Positions 1-7,834 of a DNA stretch of 44,010 nt are shown piece by piece. Both the position numbers and the translations under genes were made by a program. Numbering within the stretch: the first letter of the stretch is position 1; each line of letters opens with the position of its first letter. A model generated the notes under the pieces. It had not been told where the DNA came from and did not search any database. It saw only the letters and a program-made list of their open reading frames with translations. This DNA comes from Spirochaetota bacterium (GTDB lineage Bacteria; Spirochaetota; B62-G9; DRHN01), in assembly GCA_020342115.1 (NCBI GenBank), contig CP070841.1, forward strand, positions 2,755,497 through 2,799,506. Reading direction: 5' to 3'.

Positions 1-3
1 AAC

Positions 4-150
4 AGTCTAAACTACACCTCCTTATAATAGCTAATTCAACGAAAATTGTTCTGGAAGTTATGACTGCAAAACAGTCATAACTTCAGGGCAACCTCTTAGA
101 GAAAAATAAATTAATTCCTATCAGTTCGAACTGTTCTCGCGGTTTAGACT
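4..150. repeat. Outer inverted repeat (9 bp) enclosing other repeats
   Basis: AGTCTAAAC at 4-12 is the exact reverse complement of GTTTAGACT at 142-150. The pair encloses the 13-bp inverted repeat at 54-84 and a 12-bp palindrome CAGTTCGAACTG at 122-133. No gene is visible in 1-192. The ends loosely recall integron attC core sites (RYYYAAC and GTTRRRY) but carry an extra base, and no cassette or integrase is seen. Function is unknown. Confidence 0.45.
54..84. repeat. Perfect 13-bp inverted repeat
   Basis: GAAGTTATGACTG (54-66) and CAGTCATAACTTC (72-84) are perfect reverse complements separated by CAAAA. No T-tract directly follows on either strand, so it is not a standard intrinsic terminator. 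It lies in the non-coding stretch downstream of aroC. It could be an RNA hairpin protecting a 3' end or a protein-binding site. Confidence 0.6.
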
Positions 151-172
151 AAAAAACATTCTACACTGCACT

Positions 173-201
173 GAAGAATGATTGTTATACAATCATTCTT
201 C
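173..201 (-). repeat. 13-bp hairpin spanning the aroC stop codon
   Basis: GAAGAATGATTGT (173-185) and ACAATCATTCTTC (189-201) form a perfect 13-bp inverted repeat with a 3-nt loop. It contains the last codons and the TGA stop of aroC on the minus strand. A T6 tract follows on that strand only about 16 nt further on (plus-strand A151-156). It may act as a 3'-end or termination structure, but it is not a canonical terminator. Confidence 0.5.
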
Positions 202-1266
202 CCCTTTATACATTTTCTGGAAAAGCAAACAATCAAGAATCGTGATTGCTACCATTGCTTCTATTACAGGGACAACTCTCGGCACGATACATGGATCATG
301 ACGCCCTTTGACCTCGATTTTGGATTCTTGCCCCTTACTATCAACAGTATCCTGTGATACCAAAATGGATGCCGGAGGACGAATAGCTACCCGCATAATT
401 ATATCCTCGCCTGTCGAAATTCCTCCTAGAATTCCCCCACAGTTATTGGTTCTCGTTCTTATACGTTCGCCATCTTTGTAAAAAGGATCATTGTACATCG
501 AGCCACGCATCTTTGTGCATGAAAAACCGCACCCAAATTCAATCCCTTTCACCCCCCCAATGGACATCAATGCATGTGAGAGAAGTGCATCAAGCTTATC
601 GAAAACAGGATCACCGAGCCCCGGTGGACATCCTCTGACAACAGCCTGAACAGCTCCGCCAACTGAATCCCCACTCTGTCTGGCCTTGTCTATCGCCCTT
701 ACCATTAGTTCAGCTTTTTCAGTATCGGGAGTTCTGACATCGTTTTTCTCTATATTCGTATAATCCATCTTTTCGGCTTTTATACCAGCTATTTCGATGC
801 TGAAGCCTGTGATTGTAATTTTTTCGATCAGAAGAATCTTCTTTGCAACAGCACCCGCAGCGACTCTGGCAACTGTTTCACGACCCGATGCCCTCCCGCC
901 TCCTCGCCAGTCTCTGATGCCATACTTCTTCTCATAGGTATAGTCAGCATGGCCGGGACGGTATAGGTGCTTGAATGATTCATAATCCTGGCTCCTTATA
1001 TCACTGTTCCTGACTAGTAAAGCGATAGGAGATCCAGTTGTGATATTTTGAAAAACACCTGAAAGGATCTCCACCTTGTCAGATTCCTTTCGCTGAGTAG
1101 TAATCTTACTCTGCCCAGGCCTCCTCCGATCAAGCTCTTTTTGTATATCCAATGCATGAAGTGTAATGCCTGGAGGAACTCCATCAAGGACAACGCCCAT
1201 AGCATTTCCGTGACTCTCTCCAAAGCTCGTTACTGTAAACACCCTTCCAAAAGAGTTTGCTGACAT
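193..1266 (-). CDS. aroC: Chorismate synthase
   Basis: The enzyme converts 5-enolpyruvylshikimate-3-phosphate to chorismate, the last common step toward aromatic amino acids; family members need reduced FMN and act as cytosolic tetramers. The family signatures are plain: GESHG near the N-terminus, [28 protein letters not shown]-type residues in the middle ([16 protein letters not shown]) and GIEFGCGF further on. At about 357 residues it has the usual length. A GTG at 1290 is in frame and overlaps the upstream stop, but the ATG at 1266 ([10 protein letters not shown]) is preferred: it has AGGAGGAGGA four bases upstream and matches the normal family N-terminus. It lies directly downstream of the SagB-like gene on the same strand, so the two are probably cotranscribed. 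The other aromatic genes in the window, aroF and tyrA, are 38 kb away. Confidence 0.97.
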   Translation of the reverse strand: MSANSFGRVFTVTSFGESHGNAMGVVLDGVPPGITLHALDIQKELDRRRPGQSKITTQRKESDKVEILSGVFQNITTGSPIALLVRNSDIRSQDYESFKHLYRPGHADYTYEKKYGIRDWRGGGRASGRETVARVAAGAVAKKILLIEKITITGFSIEIAGIKAEKMDYTNIEKNDVRTPDTEKAELMVRAIDKARQSGDSVGGAVQAVVRGCPPGLGDPVFDKLDALLSHALMSIGGVKGIEFGCGFSCTKMRGSMYNDPFYKDGERIRTRTNNCGGILGGISTGEDIIMRVAIRPPASILVSQDTVDSKGQESKIEVKGRHDPCIVPRVVPVIEAMVAITILDCLLFQKMYKGEE

Positions 1267-1286
1267 TTGCTCCTCCTCCTTTAAAG

Positions 1287-1970
1287 TCACTTTCCCGAAG
1301 GGTGCCCGACCGGGAGTAAATACAGCGGCACCTCTTTTTCCAGACCAAGTATATTCTTTACCTTTTCATCAATAAACGCTCCCACTGCAACTGTTCCAAG
1401 ACCAAGTGAAGCTGACATGAGGCAGACGTTTTGAGCAGCATGCCCTGCATCCATGTGTATATATCGTACAGTTCCACGCTCACCATATACCATGCCAGTG
1501 CGGTTATATAACGCTGTAATGATGATACAGACCGGTGCAATTCTTATAAATGATTGTCCGAGTCCTGCCTGTGCCAGGCTCTTTCTATAATCTCCCTCCT
1601 TCAGCAGAGTTATCGTATGATCCTTGCTTTCATATTTGTATATTCCATCCTTAATGTCTTCGACACCTCCTGTAACGAGGTATACATTGAGGGGATGGAG
1701 ACCTCCTGCAGAAGGATAGGTTCTGCTCGCTGCTGTGGTTCCATCAAAGGTTTTACCAGAGGATGCCCACAAAAGCTCCGAAACTTCTCTCAAAACGAGT
1801 TTTTTTGAGCTAAAGCTCCTAACGCTTCTTCTTATATTCAGAGCCTCTCCCACAGTCAATCCTTTGTCATACTGCGGTTCGGGCAACTGTACAATCTCTT
1901 TATCCTTCCCTTCAGCTGCAATTGAAAAAGTGTGAAGAAAAAATATAATTACCAATAACTTTTTTATCAT
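1287..1970 (-). CDS. Exported SagB/ThcOx-type nitroreductase-family oxidoreductase
   Basis: This is a 227-residue FMN-dependent nitroreductase-fold protein. Residues 1 to about 19 form a signal peptide (a KK start, a hydrophobic run, then a small-residue cleavage region), so the enzyme is probably exported. The core has the family features RRSVRSF (about 47-53), ELLWASSG and the SRTYPSAGGLHPLNVY segment typical of SagB-like stand-alone enzymes. SagB oxidases proper work in thiazole/oxazole peptide biosynthesis, but no cyclodehydratase or precursor peptide gene is nearby, so the substrate is unknown. The start has GGTAGGGTGG upstream. Its stop (TGA 1287-1289) lies about 20 bp before the aroC ATG, so the two probably form an operon. 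Family assignment is firm; export is inferred from the N-terminus. Confidence 0.85.
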   Translation of the reverse strand: MIKKLLVIIFFLHTFSIAAEGKDKEIVQLPEPQYDKGLTVGEALNIRRSVRSFSSKKLVLREVSELLWASSGKTFDGTTAASRTYPSAGGLHPLNVYLVTGGVEDIKDGIYKYESKDHTITLLKEGDYRKSLAQAGLGQSFIRIAPVCIIITALYNRTGMVYGERGTVRYIHMDAGHAAQNVCLMSASLGLGTVAVGAFIDEKVKNILGLEKEVPLYLLPVGHPSGK

Positions 1971-2098
1971 ACAACCACCCTACCTTTATCTTATCATCTC
2001 AAACAGGTACAATCAATGCTTCATTAGAACCGAGCCTAGTTAACACAGAACATTATAAAGTTATTATAATAATTTAAAGATCAAAAGCGAATTTTCCT

Positions 2099-2545
2099 AT
2101 GCCATCAACAGAGTCCATACTATCCAAAGGAAGCTATATACTTATTATGCAAAACAAACAAAGTATGGAACTCGACATAGGAAAACTTGGGAGAGTAACT
2201 TTTAATCAGGGTTACTATGTATATGTAGGTTCAGGAATGGGTGGTGTTTATGAAAGAGTCAAAATACATTCAAGAAAAGACAAAAAAAAACACTGGCACA
2301 TTGATTACCTCACCCCGGAATACATGCCCATTAAAAGGATCTATATTATATGCAGGGCCCAGAGAATCGAGGAGCTTCTTGCTCAGAGAATAGAAAAAAT
2401 ATCATGCAAGGGAGTGAAAGGATTCGGAGCGTCTGACAGCTCGCTGTCATCCCATCTTTTCTTTTTTTCTTCTCCACCTCACCATATGAAGGTTTTCATG
2501 GACATAGTGCACGACTTTAATGCAGAAAAAGTGGATTTCCATTGA
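2099..2545 (+). CDS. DUF123 / GIY-YIG-like domain protein
   Basis: This 148-residue protein matches the DUF123 family, a GIY-YIG-like fold known from archaeal endonuclease III fusions and from stand-alone bacterial proteins. The typical pieces are GSYILIM near residue 12, GYYVYVGSGMGG at about 39-50, a basic HSRKDKKKHWHIDYL segment at about 57-71, and a C-terminal GFGASDSSLSSHLFFF stretch. A role in DNA binding or repair is plausible from the fold, but no activity is established for the family. The ATG at 2099 has no clear ribosome-binding site. It is followed by 44 bp and then the prenyl synthase gene on the same strand. The upstream gene is divergent, so a promoter must lie in 1971-2098, where AT-rich TATAAT-like boxes occur but no convincing -35 was chosen. 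Confidence 0.8.
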   Translation: MPSTESILSKGSYILIMQNKQSMELDIGKLGRVTFNQGYYVYVGSGMGGVYERVKIHSRKDKKKHWHIDYLTPEYMPIKRIYIICRAQRIEELLAQRIEKISCKGVKGFGASDSSLSSHLFFFSSPPHHMKVFMDIVHDFNAEKVDFH

Positions 2546-2589
2546 AAGAATCAAACTCTATGTATTAGATTTCCATATGTGGAGTTTAT

Positions 2590-3648
2590 ATGATAAAGCA
2601 TTTCGATGTCTATAGAAAGAAAATAGAACAGTATCTTAATAGATTTCTCCTATCAAAAGGGAAAGAGCTTGGCCAGGCGAACCAGTGGGGAATCGATGTT
2701 ACAAAGAGGCTCTTTGCTTTTTCAACAAAGGGGAAGCTCCTCAGAGGAAGCCTCCTTTTGTTTTCTGGCCTCATGTTTGATAAAGAGACTGAAAAGCCCG
2801 CACTCGAGATTGCCTCAGCTTATGAGCTCATTCACTCCTCCCTTCTCATACACGATGATATCATGGACAGAGATACTCAGAGACGTGGTATGCCGAGTGT
2901 TTTCTACCAGTACAAGAATCGAATAGAGGATGAAAACGGGATAGATCCCTACCACACTGGAGTAAGTCTCGGCATTTGCGCGGGAGATCTTGCTATCTTT
3001 CTATCTTTTGAGATTCTTTCACAGGCAAAGCTTGATCCATTGATCAAGCAAAGGATTCTCCATCTATGGTCAAGGGAGCTTTCACTGGTAGGTATTGCAC
3101 AGATGCAGGATGTATCTTTCGGCGCTTCGTACAGTGAACCCGAAGAGGAGGAGATACTGTCACTGTACCGCTATAAAACAGCCCGATACACTTTCTCTAT
3201 TCCCCTGATTAGCGGAGCAATACTTGCCAGACAGGATCAAAGCACCATCAACATTCTTGAAAAAATCGGAGAGTGGTGCGGTATGATATTTCAGCTCAAG
3301 GATGATGAGCTTGGCCTATTCGGGGATGAAGTGAAGCTGGGAAAACCTGTCGGTACCGATGTTGAAGAGCATAAAAAGACTCTTATAATGCACTACCTCC
3401 ATAGTATGCTAAAAGGCGAGGATAAACGCCGCCTCGATACTATACAGAAAAAAGGGCATGTGACAGCATCTGATCTCGAGTTTATTCGAACAGCTGCTGA
3501 GAAAACGCAAGTAAATAAGCGAGTCCAGAGAAAGATGCTTGACATGAAGAAAAAAACCGAAGGTCTGATATCGAAACTCGATGTTAAAGATGAATATAAA
3601 CACACTCTTTTCGATCTGCTCGGCTACAGCTTGAGCAGAGAATGGTAG
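2590..3648 (+). CDS. Polyprenyl (trans-isoprenyl) diphosphate synthase
   Basis: This class I trans-prenyltransferase condenses isopentenyl diphosphate onto an allylic diphosphate to build geranyl-, farnesyl- or longer polyprenyl diphosphates for quinones or the lipid carrier. At 352 residues it shows the first aspartate-rich motif DDIMD (Asp89, 90 and 93) followed by RDTQRRG, and the second motif as QLKDDELGLFGD (Asp238, 239), where the last Asp of the usual DDxxD is Gly. That form is common in longer-chain synthases. Product length cannot be read safely from the sequence. GGAG lies 8 bp before the ATG. Its stop overlaps the earliest possible ispH start, and ispH supplies the C5 substrates, so the pair forms an isoprenoid mini-operon. 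Confidence 0.93.
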   Translation: MIKHFDVYRKKIEQYLNRFLLSKGKELGQANQWGIDVTKRLFAFSTKGKLLRGSLLLFSGLMFDKETEKPALEIASAYELIHSSLLIHDDIMDRDTQRRGMPSVFYQYKNRIEDENGIDPYHTGVSLGICAGDLAIFLSFEILSQAKLDPLIKQRILHLWSRELSLVGIAQMQDVSFGASYSEPEEEEILSLYRYKTARYTFSIPLISGAILARQDQSTINILEKIGEWCGMIFQLKDDELGLFGDEVKLGKPVGTDVEEHKKTLIMHYLHSMLKGEDKRRLDTIQKKGHVTASDLEFIRTAAEKTQVNKRVQRKMLDMKKKTEGLISKLDVKDEYKHTLFDLLGYSLSREW

Positions 3649-3653
3649 AGATT

Positions 3654-4502
3654 ATGGAGCTTATAGTAGCGAAATCGATTGGCTTTTGTTCTGGTGTGAA
3701 GCGGGCCGTTCAGGGAGTTCGGCAGATGCTTTTTTGCCCAAAATTATCTACTGACAAAGAAGCAGTCTACTGTCTCGGTGAGATAATACATAATCCACAG
3801 GTTGTCGAGGAATTAAGGGAACAGGGCATGATTATCGTTAATGACATAGAAGAGGTTCCGGAAAAAAGCCGATTCATTATTCGATCCCACGGATTATCCC
3901 GAGAAGTAATAGAGATGGCTCATGAGCGGAAACTGATTATTCATGACTTTACCTGCCCGAAGGTCAAAAAAATCCACACTCTTGTAAAAGACCTGACTGC
4001 AGATGGCTACCCGATATTTATAGCAGGCAATTCGAAACATCCAGAGGTTAAAGCCATCAAATCATTGGCATCAAAAAATTCAAAGATTATAGAGGATGAA
4101 GAGAATGTTCCTGAAGATGTCTGTGGTGAAAAGAATGCGATTGTGGTACAGACAACTTTCAATCCTGATAGATTTTTATCAATCGTGCAAAGAATAGTCA
4201 GCCGTTCAAAAAAGACGCTCATATATAACACACTTTGTGAAGAAACTATAAAGCGCCAGAGTGAGGCTCGGGACCTTAGCCAAAAGGTCGATCTTGTCAT
4301 AATCGTGGGAGGTAAAAAGAGCAGCAATACTAAAACTTTATATGAAATAGTAAGTGCACATACCTATGCTTTTCATATCGAAAGTGAAGCAGAGCTAAAG
4401 AGAGAATGGTTCTCTGGTGTACATACAGTCGGTCTTGTAAGCGGTGCATCCACACCTGAGGAAATGGTGAGGGTTGTTACTGAAAAAATCAGAGCTTTCT
4501 AA
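3654..4502 (+). CDS. ispH: 4-hydroxy-3-methylbut-2-enyl diphosphate reductase (LytB)
   Basis: This iron-sulfur enzyme performs the last step of the MEP pathway, reducing HMBPP to IPP and DMAPP. Counting from an in-frame ATG at 3642, the three cluster cysteines are Cys16 (IGFCSGV), Cys105 (DFTCPKV) and Cys199 (NTLCEET). The substrate-binding histidines appear in IIHNPQVV, RSHG and SKHPEV. An ATG at 3642 overlaps the upstream stop codon; the ATG at 3654 (MELIVAKSIGFC) is preferred because it gives the usual spacing of about 12 residues to the first cysteine. Length is normal at about 282 residues. It is translationally close to the prenyl synthase gene and makes that enzyme's substrates. Confidence 0.95.
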   Translation: MELIVAKSIGFCSGVKRAVQGVRQMLFCPKLSTDKEAVYCLGEIIHNPQVVEELREQGMIIVNDIEEVPEKSRFIIRSHGLSREVIEMAHERKLIIHDFTCPKVKKIHTLVKDLTADGYPIFIAGNSKHPEVKAIKSLASKNSKIIEDEENVPEDVCGEKNAIVVQTTFNPDRFLSIVQRIVSRSKKTLIYNTLCEETIKRQSEARDLSQKVDLVIIVGGKKSSNTKTLYEIVSAHTYAFHIESEAELKREWFSGVHTVGLVSGASTPEEMVRVVTEKIRAF

Positions 4503-4583
4503 TCTCTTTCTTTTTGGTATAAATTAACATAATCTATGCTTTGGTTCTATTAATAACATACAATCATGCAGAGAGGTTACAGT

Positions 4584-5627
4584 ATGCCCATTCCAACTAT
4601 CCAGTGGGAGAAAAACCTGGTTAAAATTATAGATCAGACCGAACTCCCTATTAAAAAGACATTTATAAAGGTCACCACAGCCAGTGAGATGTGGAATGCT
4701 ATAAAGCAACTCAAGATCAGAGGTGCTCCTGCAATAGGAATTGCTGCAGCATTCGGTATCTATCTTGGAGTAAGGAAGTTCCAAAGCAAGGATAAAAAAA
4801 AGTTCCTTGGGAAACTCGATGATGTGTGTTCTTATATTGGGAGCTCTCGTCCAACTGCGGTAAACCTCTTCTGGGCAATAGACCGGATAAAGCGCCGGGT
4901 TCATGTCAATTCCGAAGCCTCAGTACATGAGCTCAAAGAGCTCGTACTGAGAGAAGCATGTCTCATGATTGATGAAGACAACCAGGTATGCAGAGCTATT
5001 GGAGAGCATGGTCTAAAGCTCATAAGGGATGGCCACTCTCTCCTCACACACTGCAATGCCGGAGGGCTCGCCACAGCAATGCATGGCACTGCGCTTTCTC
5101 CAATGTTCAGGGCAAAGGAGCTTGGATACAAAATACATGTATGGGTCGATGAGACCAGACCTCTTCTTCAGGGATCGCGTATCACAGCATGGGAGCTTGG
5201 AGAAGCAGAAATTCCTGCTACAATCATCACAGACAACATGGCGGCAACAGTAATGTCGCAGAAAAAGGTCGATCTTGTCATTGTCGGAGCAGACCGAATT
5301 GCAGCAAATGGAGACACTGCAAACAAGATCGGAACTCTCGGCGTTGCTGTGCTCGCACGCGAGTTCGGTATTCCTTTTTATATAGCCGCCCCAGTCTCAA
5401 CAATCGACAGAGAGATAAAGAACGGAGACGAAATCCCAATAGAGGAGCGAGACCCACGCGAGGTTACTCACGGCTTTGGAAGGCAGACTGCACCTGACGG
5501 CATTGGTGTGTACAATCCTGCTTTTGATATGACTCCGGCAAAGTATATAAAGGGAATTATCACAGAGAAAGGAATTCTGAACCCGCCCTACAAGAAGAGC
5601 ATTGGGAAAATATTCAATACATCGTAG
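4584..5627 (+). CDS. mtnA: S-methyl-5-thioribose-1-phosphate isomerase
   Basis: MtnA isomerises 5-methylthioribose-1-phosphate to methylthioribulose-1-phosphate in methylthioadenosine salvage. Counted from the chosen start, the catalytic pair is Cys157 (LTHCNAGGLAT) and Asp237 (VGADRIAANGD). Other family blocks are KIRGAPAIGIAAAFG, SRPTAVNLFWAIDR and VDETRPLLQGSRITAWEL. An in-frame ATG at 4566 exists, but the ATG at 4584 (MPIPTIQWEK) is chosen because AGAGG lies 7 bp upstream and the family begins here. No other salvage gene (mtnB, C, D, E or K, or a nucleosidase) is in the window. Instead it follows ispH by 81 bp on the same strand. The related ribose-1,5-bisphosphate isomerases are a less likely reading. 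Confidence 0.93.
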   Translation: MPIPTIQWEKNLVKIIDQTELPIKKTFIKVTTASEMWNAIKQLKIRGAPAIGIAAAFGIYLGVRKFQSKDKKKFLGKLDDVCSYIGSSRPTAVNLFWAIDRIKRRVHVNSEASVHELKELVLREACLMIDEDNQVCRAIGEHGLKLIRDGHSLLTHCNAGGLATAMHGTALSPMFRAKELGYKIHVWVDETRPLLQGSRITAWELGEAEIPATIITDNMAATVMSQKKVDLVIVGADRIAANGDTANKIGTLGVAVLAREFGIPFYIAAPVSTIDREIKNGDEIPIEERDPREVTHGFGRQTAPDGIGVYNPAFDMTPAKYIKGIITEKGILNPPYKKSIGKIFNTS

Positions 5628-5684
5628 ATTTCAGCCCCTTAGAATCGCACTGATCGCTGTAATGACGACATCCTAAGCTGACAG

Positions 5685-7073
5685 CTACACCCTTTTCCAC
5701 CGCGTGCCATCTTTTGTGTCTTCGAGAATAATACCTTCATTGGTAAGCCTGTCTCTGATCTCATCAGCCTTACTGAAATCTCTCTCTGCTCTAGCCTGAT
5801 TCCTCTCGACAATGAGTCGCTCTATGTCCTCAGAAAGCATCTCTCTTTCGAAGGTGAATACACCCAAGACAGTATCTACATCCTGCATGAATGACATAAC
5901 CTCTTCAGCACCCTCCCTTGAGAGTTCGCCCTTTTCAAGAAGTATATTACTATCTTTTACCAGCTCTGAGATCGCAGCAAGCGCCCTCGATATATTAAGA
6001 TCATCGTCAAGCCCCTCAGTGAATTGCTGCCTTGCCTTTTCAACACGACTTTTTATCGTCGATATTTTTTTGTTCGTTTCCTTCTTGCTGTTTATGACTT
6101 CCTGCACCCTCTGGATGAAATCGTTATAACGCTCCAGTGCTGCCTCTGCCTGATGCAGAGTGTCCGCACTGAAATTCAAAGGTGCGCGGTAGTGTGCTGA
6201 CAGTAAAAAAAATCTCACAGCGAGTGGTGCAAATCGCTCAAATGCCTTCCGTAGTGTGAAAAAGTTACCGAGGGATTTACTCATCTTCTCGTTATCTATG
6301 TTCAGAAAACCGTTGTGCATCCAGTAACGAGCAAACCTATAACCTGCTCCCTGTGACTGGGCAATCTCATCCTCATGATGAGGAAATATGAGATCCTGAC
6401 CTCCGCAGTGGATATCAAAGCTCTCACCAAGGAAGTGAGAACTCATTACAGAACACTCTATGTGCCATCCCGGACGTCCTTTCCCCCAGGGACTCGGCCA
6501 GGAAGGCTCGCCAGGCTTCTCGAATTTCCAAAGTGCAAAATCGCCCGGGTTTTTCTTCTTATCCGATACTTCAACCCTTACCCCTTTTTTGAGGTCATCG
6601 AGACGCTGGCCGCTCAGCCTCCCGTAATCCTTAAAGCTTGCAATATCGAAGTACACCCCATCATCAAGAGTATAAGCATGCTCCTTATCGAAAAGCCGTT
6701 GTATAAAACTCACAATCTCTTCCATATGCTCGGTTGGTTTTGGACTGAAATCCGGCTCGAGGATGCCAAGCTTTTTGAAATCATCCTTATATATATTAAT
6801 AAACCGGGTTGCGAGCTCATCCACCGGTATACCCTCTTTGTTCGCCCTGTCTATTGTCTTGTCATCAATGTCGGTCCAGTTGCAAACAAAGGTGACCTTG
6901 TACCCTCTGAACATCAGGTAACGCCGGAGAAGATCAAACACTACTGCCGATCGCCCATGCCCGAGGTGCCCATAATCATATACTGTGGGTCCGCAGAGAT
7001 AGATCCCTATCTTTTTATCCTGCGCAGGAATGAGTTCCGCCTTTTTTTTGCTCAGGGTATCGTATATCTTCAT
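5685..7073 (-). CDS. cysS: Cysteinyl-tRNA synthetase
   Basis: This class I enzyme charges tRNA-Cys with cysteine. At 462 residues it has the expected length. The HIGH-like signature reads HLGH within CGPTVYDYGHLGHGRS at about 28-42; Cys28 of this block and the later CSVMSSHFLG and HHEDEIAQSQ residues form the zinc-binding cysteine-selecting site. KMSKS is intact at about 268 (EKMSKSLGNFF). The helical DALR-type anticodon region and the C-terminal RDRLTNEGIILEDTKDGTRWKR tail are present. It is divergent from the HD-domain gene and convergent with mtnA, with 57 bp between the two stops and no clear terminator hairpin. A long open frame on the opposite strand (6375-7103) is a shadow of this gene. 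Confidence 0.97.
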   Translation of the reverse strand: MKIYDTLSKKKAELIPAQDKKIGIYLCGPTVYDYGHLGHGRSAVVFDLLRRYLMFRGYKVTFVCNWTDIDDKTIDRANKEGIPVDELATRFINIYKDDFKKLGILEPDFSPKPTEHMEEIVSFIQRLFDKEHAYTLDDGVYFDIASFKDYGRLSGQRLDDLKKGVRVEVSDKKKNPGDFALWKFEKPGEPSWPSPWGKGRPGWHIECSVMSSHFLGESFDIHCGGQDLIFPHHEDEIAQSQGAGYRFARYWMHNGFLNIDNEKMSKSLGNFFTLRKAFERFAPLAVRFFLLSAHYRAPLNFSADTLHQAEAALERYNDFIQRVQEVINSKKETNKKISTIKSRVEKARQQFTEGLDDDLNISRALAAISELVKDSNILLEKGELSREGAEEVMSFMQDVDTVLGVFTFEREMLSEDIERLIVERNQARAERDFSKADEIRDRLTNEGIILEDTKDGTRWKRV

Positions 7074-7152
7074 CGCTTTAAAAGATGTAGGAATTTCGAC
7101 TAATTTACAGTAAGTTTATCCTACATGCAATAGAAAAGAGAGGAACACCGGT

Positions 7153-7722
7153 TTGAGAAAGATAATCCTACAGTATGCAAAGGATATGACTGCAGGAAGA
7201 CTTGCCCGCGGCTTTGACCACTGCAACCGTGTCTACCATCTTGCCAAACAGCTCGAGGATAGATATGACGATGAGGTTCTCTACGCAGCCAGTTTCTTGC
7301 ACGATATCATACCTTCAGAACCGCACCAGCTCCAGTCAGCTGAGCGAGCAGAAGCGGTGCTTCATGAGGTCGGTTTCAAACCTGAGAAGATAGCCATGGT
7401 AAAGGAAGCCATACTCAATCATATACCTGAGGGGAATCCTGTGCTAAAAGAAGCAAAGATGCTTCACGATGCTGACCTGCTCGATTCCCTCGGTATTTCA
7501 GGTATAACCAGGCTCGCTATAGGTGCATTCTTTTGGAAGGGAGCGAAGAGTCTGATAGAAGTGTTAAACCTGATACGGGAATATAAACTTCGTGCCCAGC
7601 AGCATCTTATCCTGCCCAAGAGCAGGAAGATTGCGGCGCCAAGGCTTCAGTTCATGGAGAAAGCGCTCAACCAGCTTGAAAAAGAGATATCTATTGTAGA
7701 GATGAGCACTGAGGACAGCTAG
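7153..7722 (+). CDS. HD-domain phosphohydrolase family protein
   Basis: This 189-residue protein contains an HD domain. The metal ligands visible are His22 (FDHCNRV), the His-Asp pair in SFLHDIIP at about 49-50, a histidine in ILNHIPEG near 91 and an aspartate in MLHDADLLD near 108. Family members hydrolyse phosphate esters or nucleotides; the substrate here cannot be told, and similar proteins are often annotated simply as HD-superfamily hydrolases. The start is TTG at 7153 with AGAGG about 9 bp upstream; no better ATG precedes the conserved His22. The gene is divergent from cysS (79 bp between starts) and converges on the LPP20-like gene, with 112 bp of non-coding DNA between them. Confidence 0.8.
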   Translation: MRKIILQYAKDMTAGRLARGFDHCNRVYHLAKQLEDRYDDEVLYAASFLHDIIPSEPHQLQSAERAEAVLHEVGFKPEKIAMVKEAILNHIPEGNPVLKEAKMLHDADLLDSLGISGITRLAIGAFFWKGAKSLIEVLNLIREYKLRAQQHLILPKSRKIAAPRLQFMEKALNQLEKEISIVEMSTEDS

Positions 7723-7834
7723 CTAATTTTATTGTCAATCAGACAAGAATATTTCTTTATTGAATGGTGCAGTTCTTTCACACTTGTAGCAGAACTTCTG
7801 AGTTTACAATCCATTTCAGTGCAGTTTTGCTCAG

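Noticed and set aside
4-150. Integron attC site
   Set aside because: The core sites have an extra base, the internal L boxes could not be paired, and no integrase or cassette array is visible; reported only as nested repeats.
1287-1970. Part of a thiazole/oxazole peptide cluster
   Set aside because: No cyclodehydratase, dehydratase or precursor peptide lies nearby; stand-alone SagB-like proteins are common.
6375-7103. 242-codon open frame on the plus strand
   Set aside because: It lies wholly opposite cysS, has no ribosome-binding site or family features, and its composition mirrors the cysS codons.
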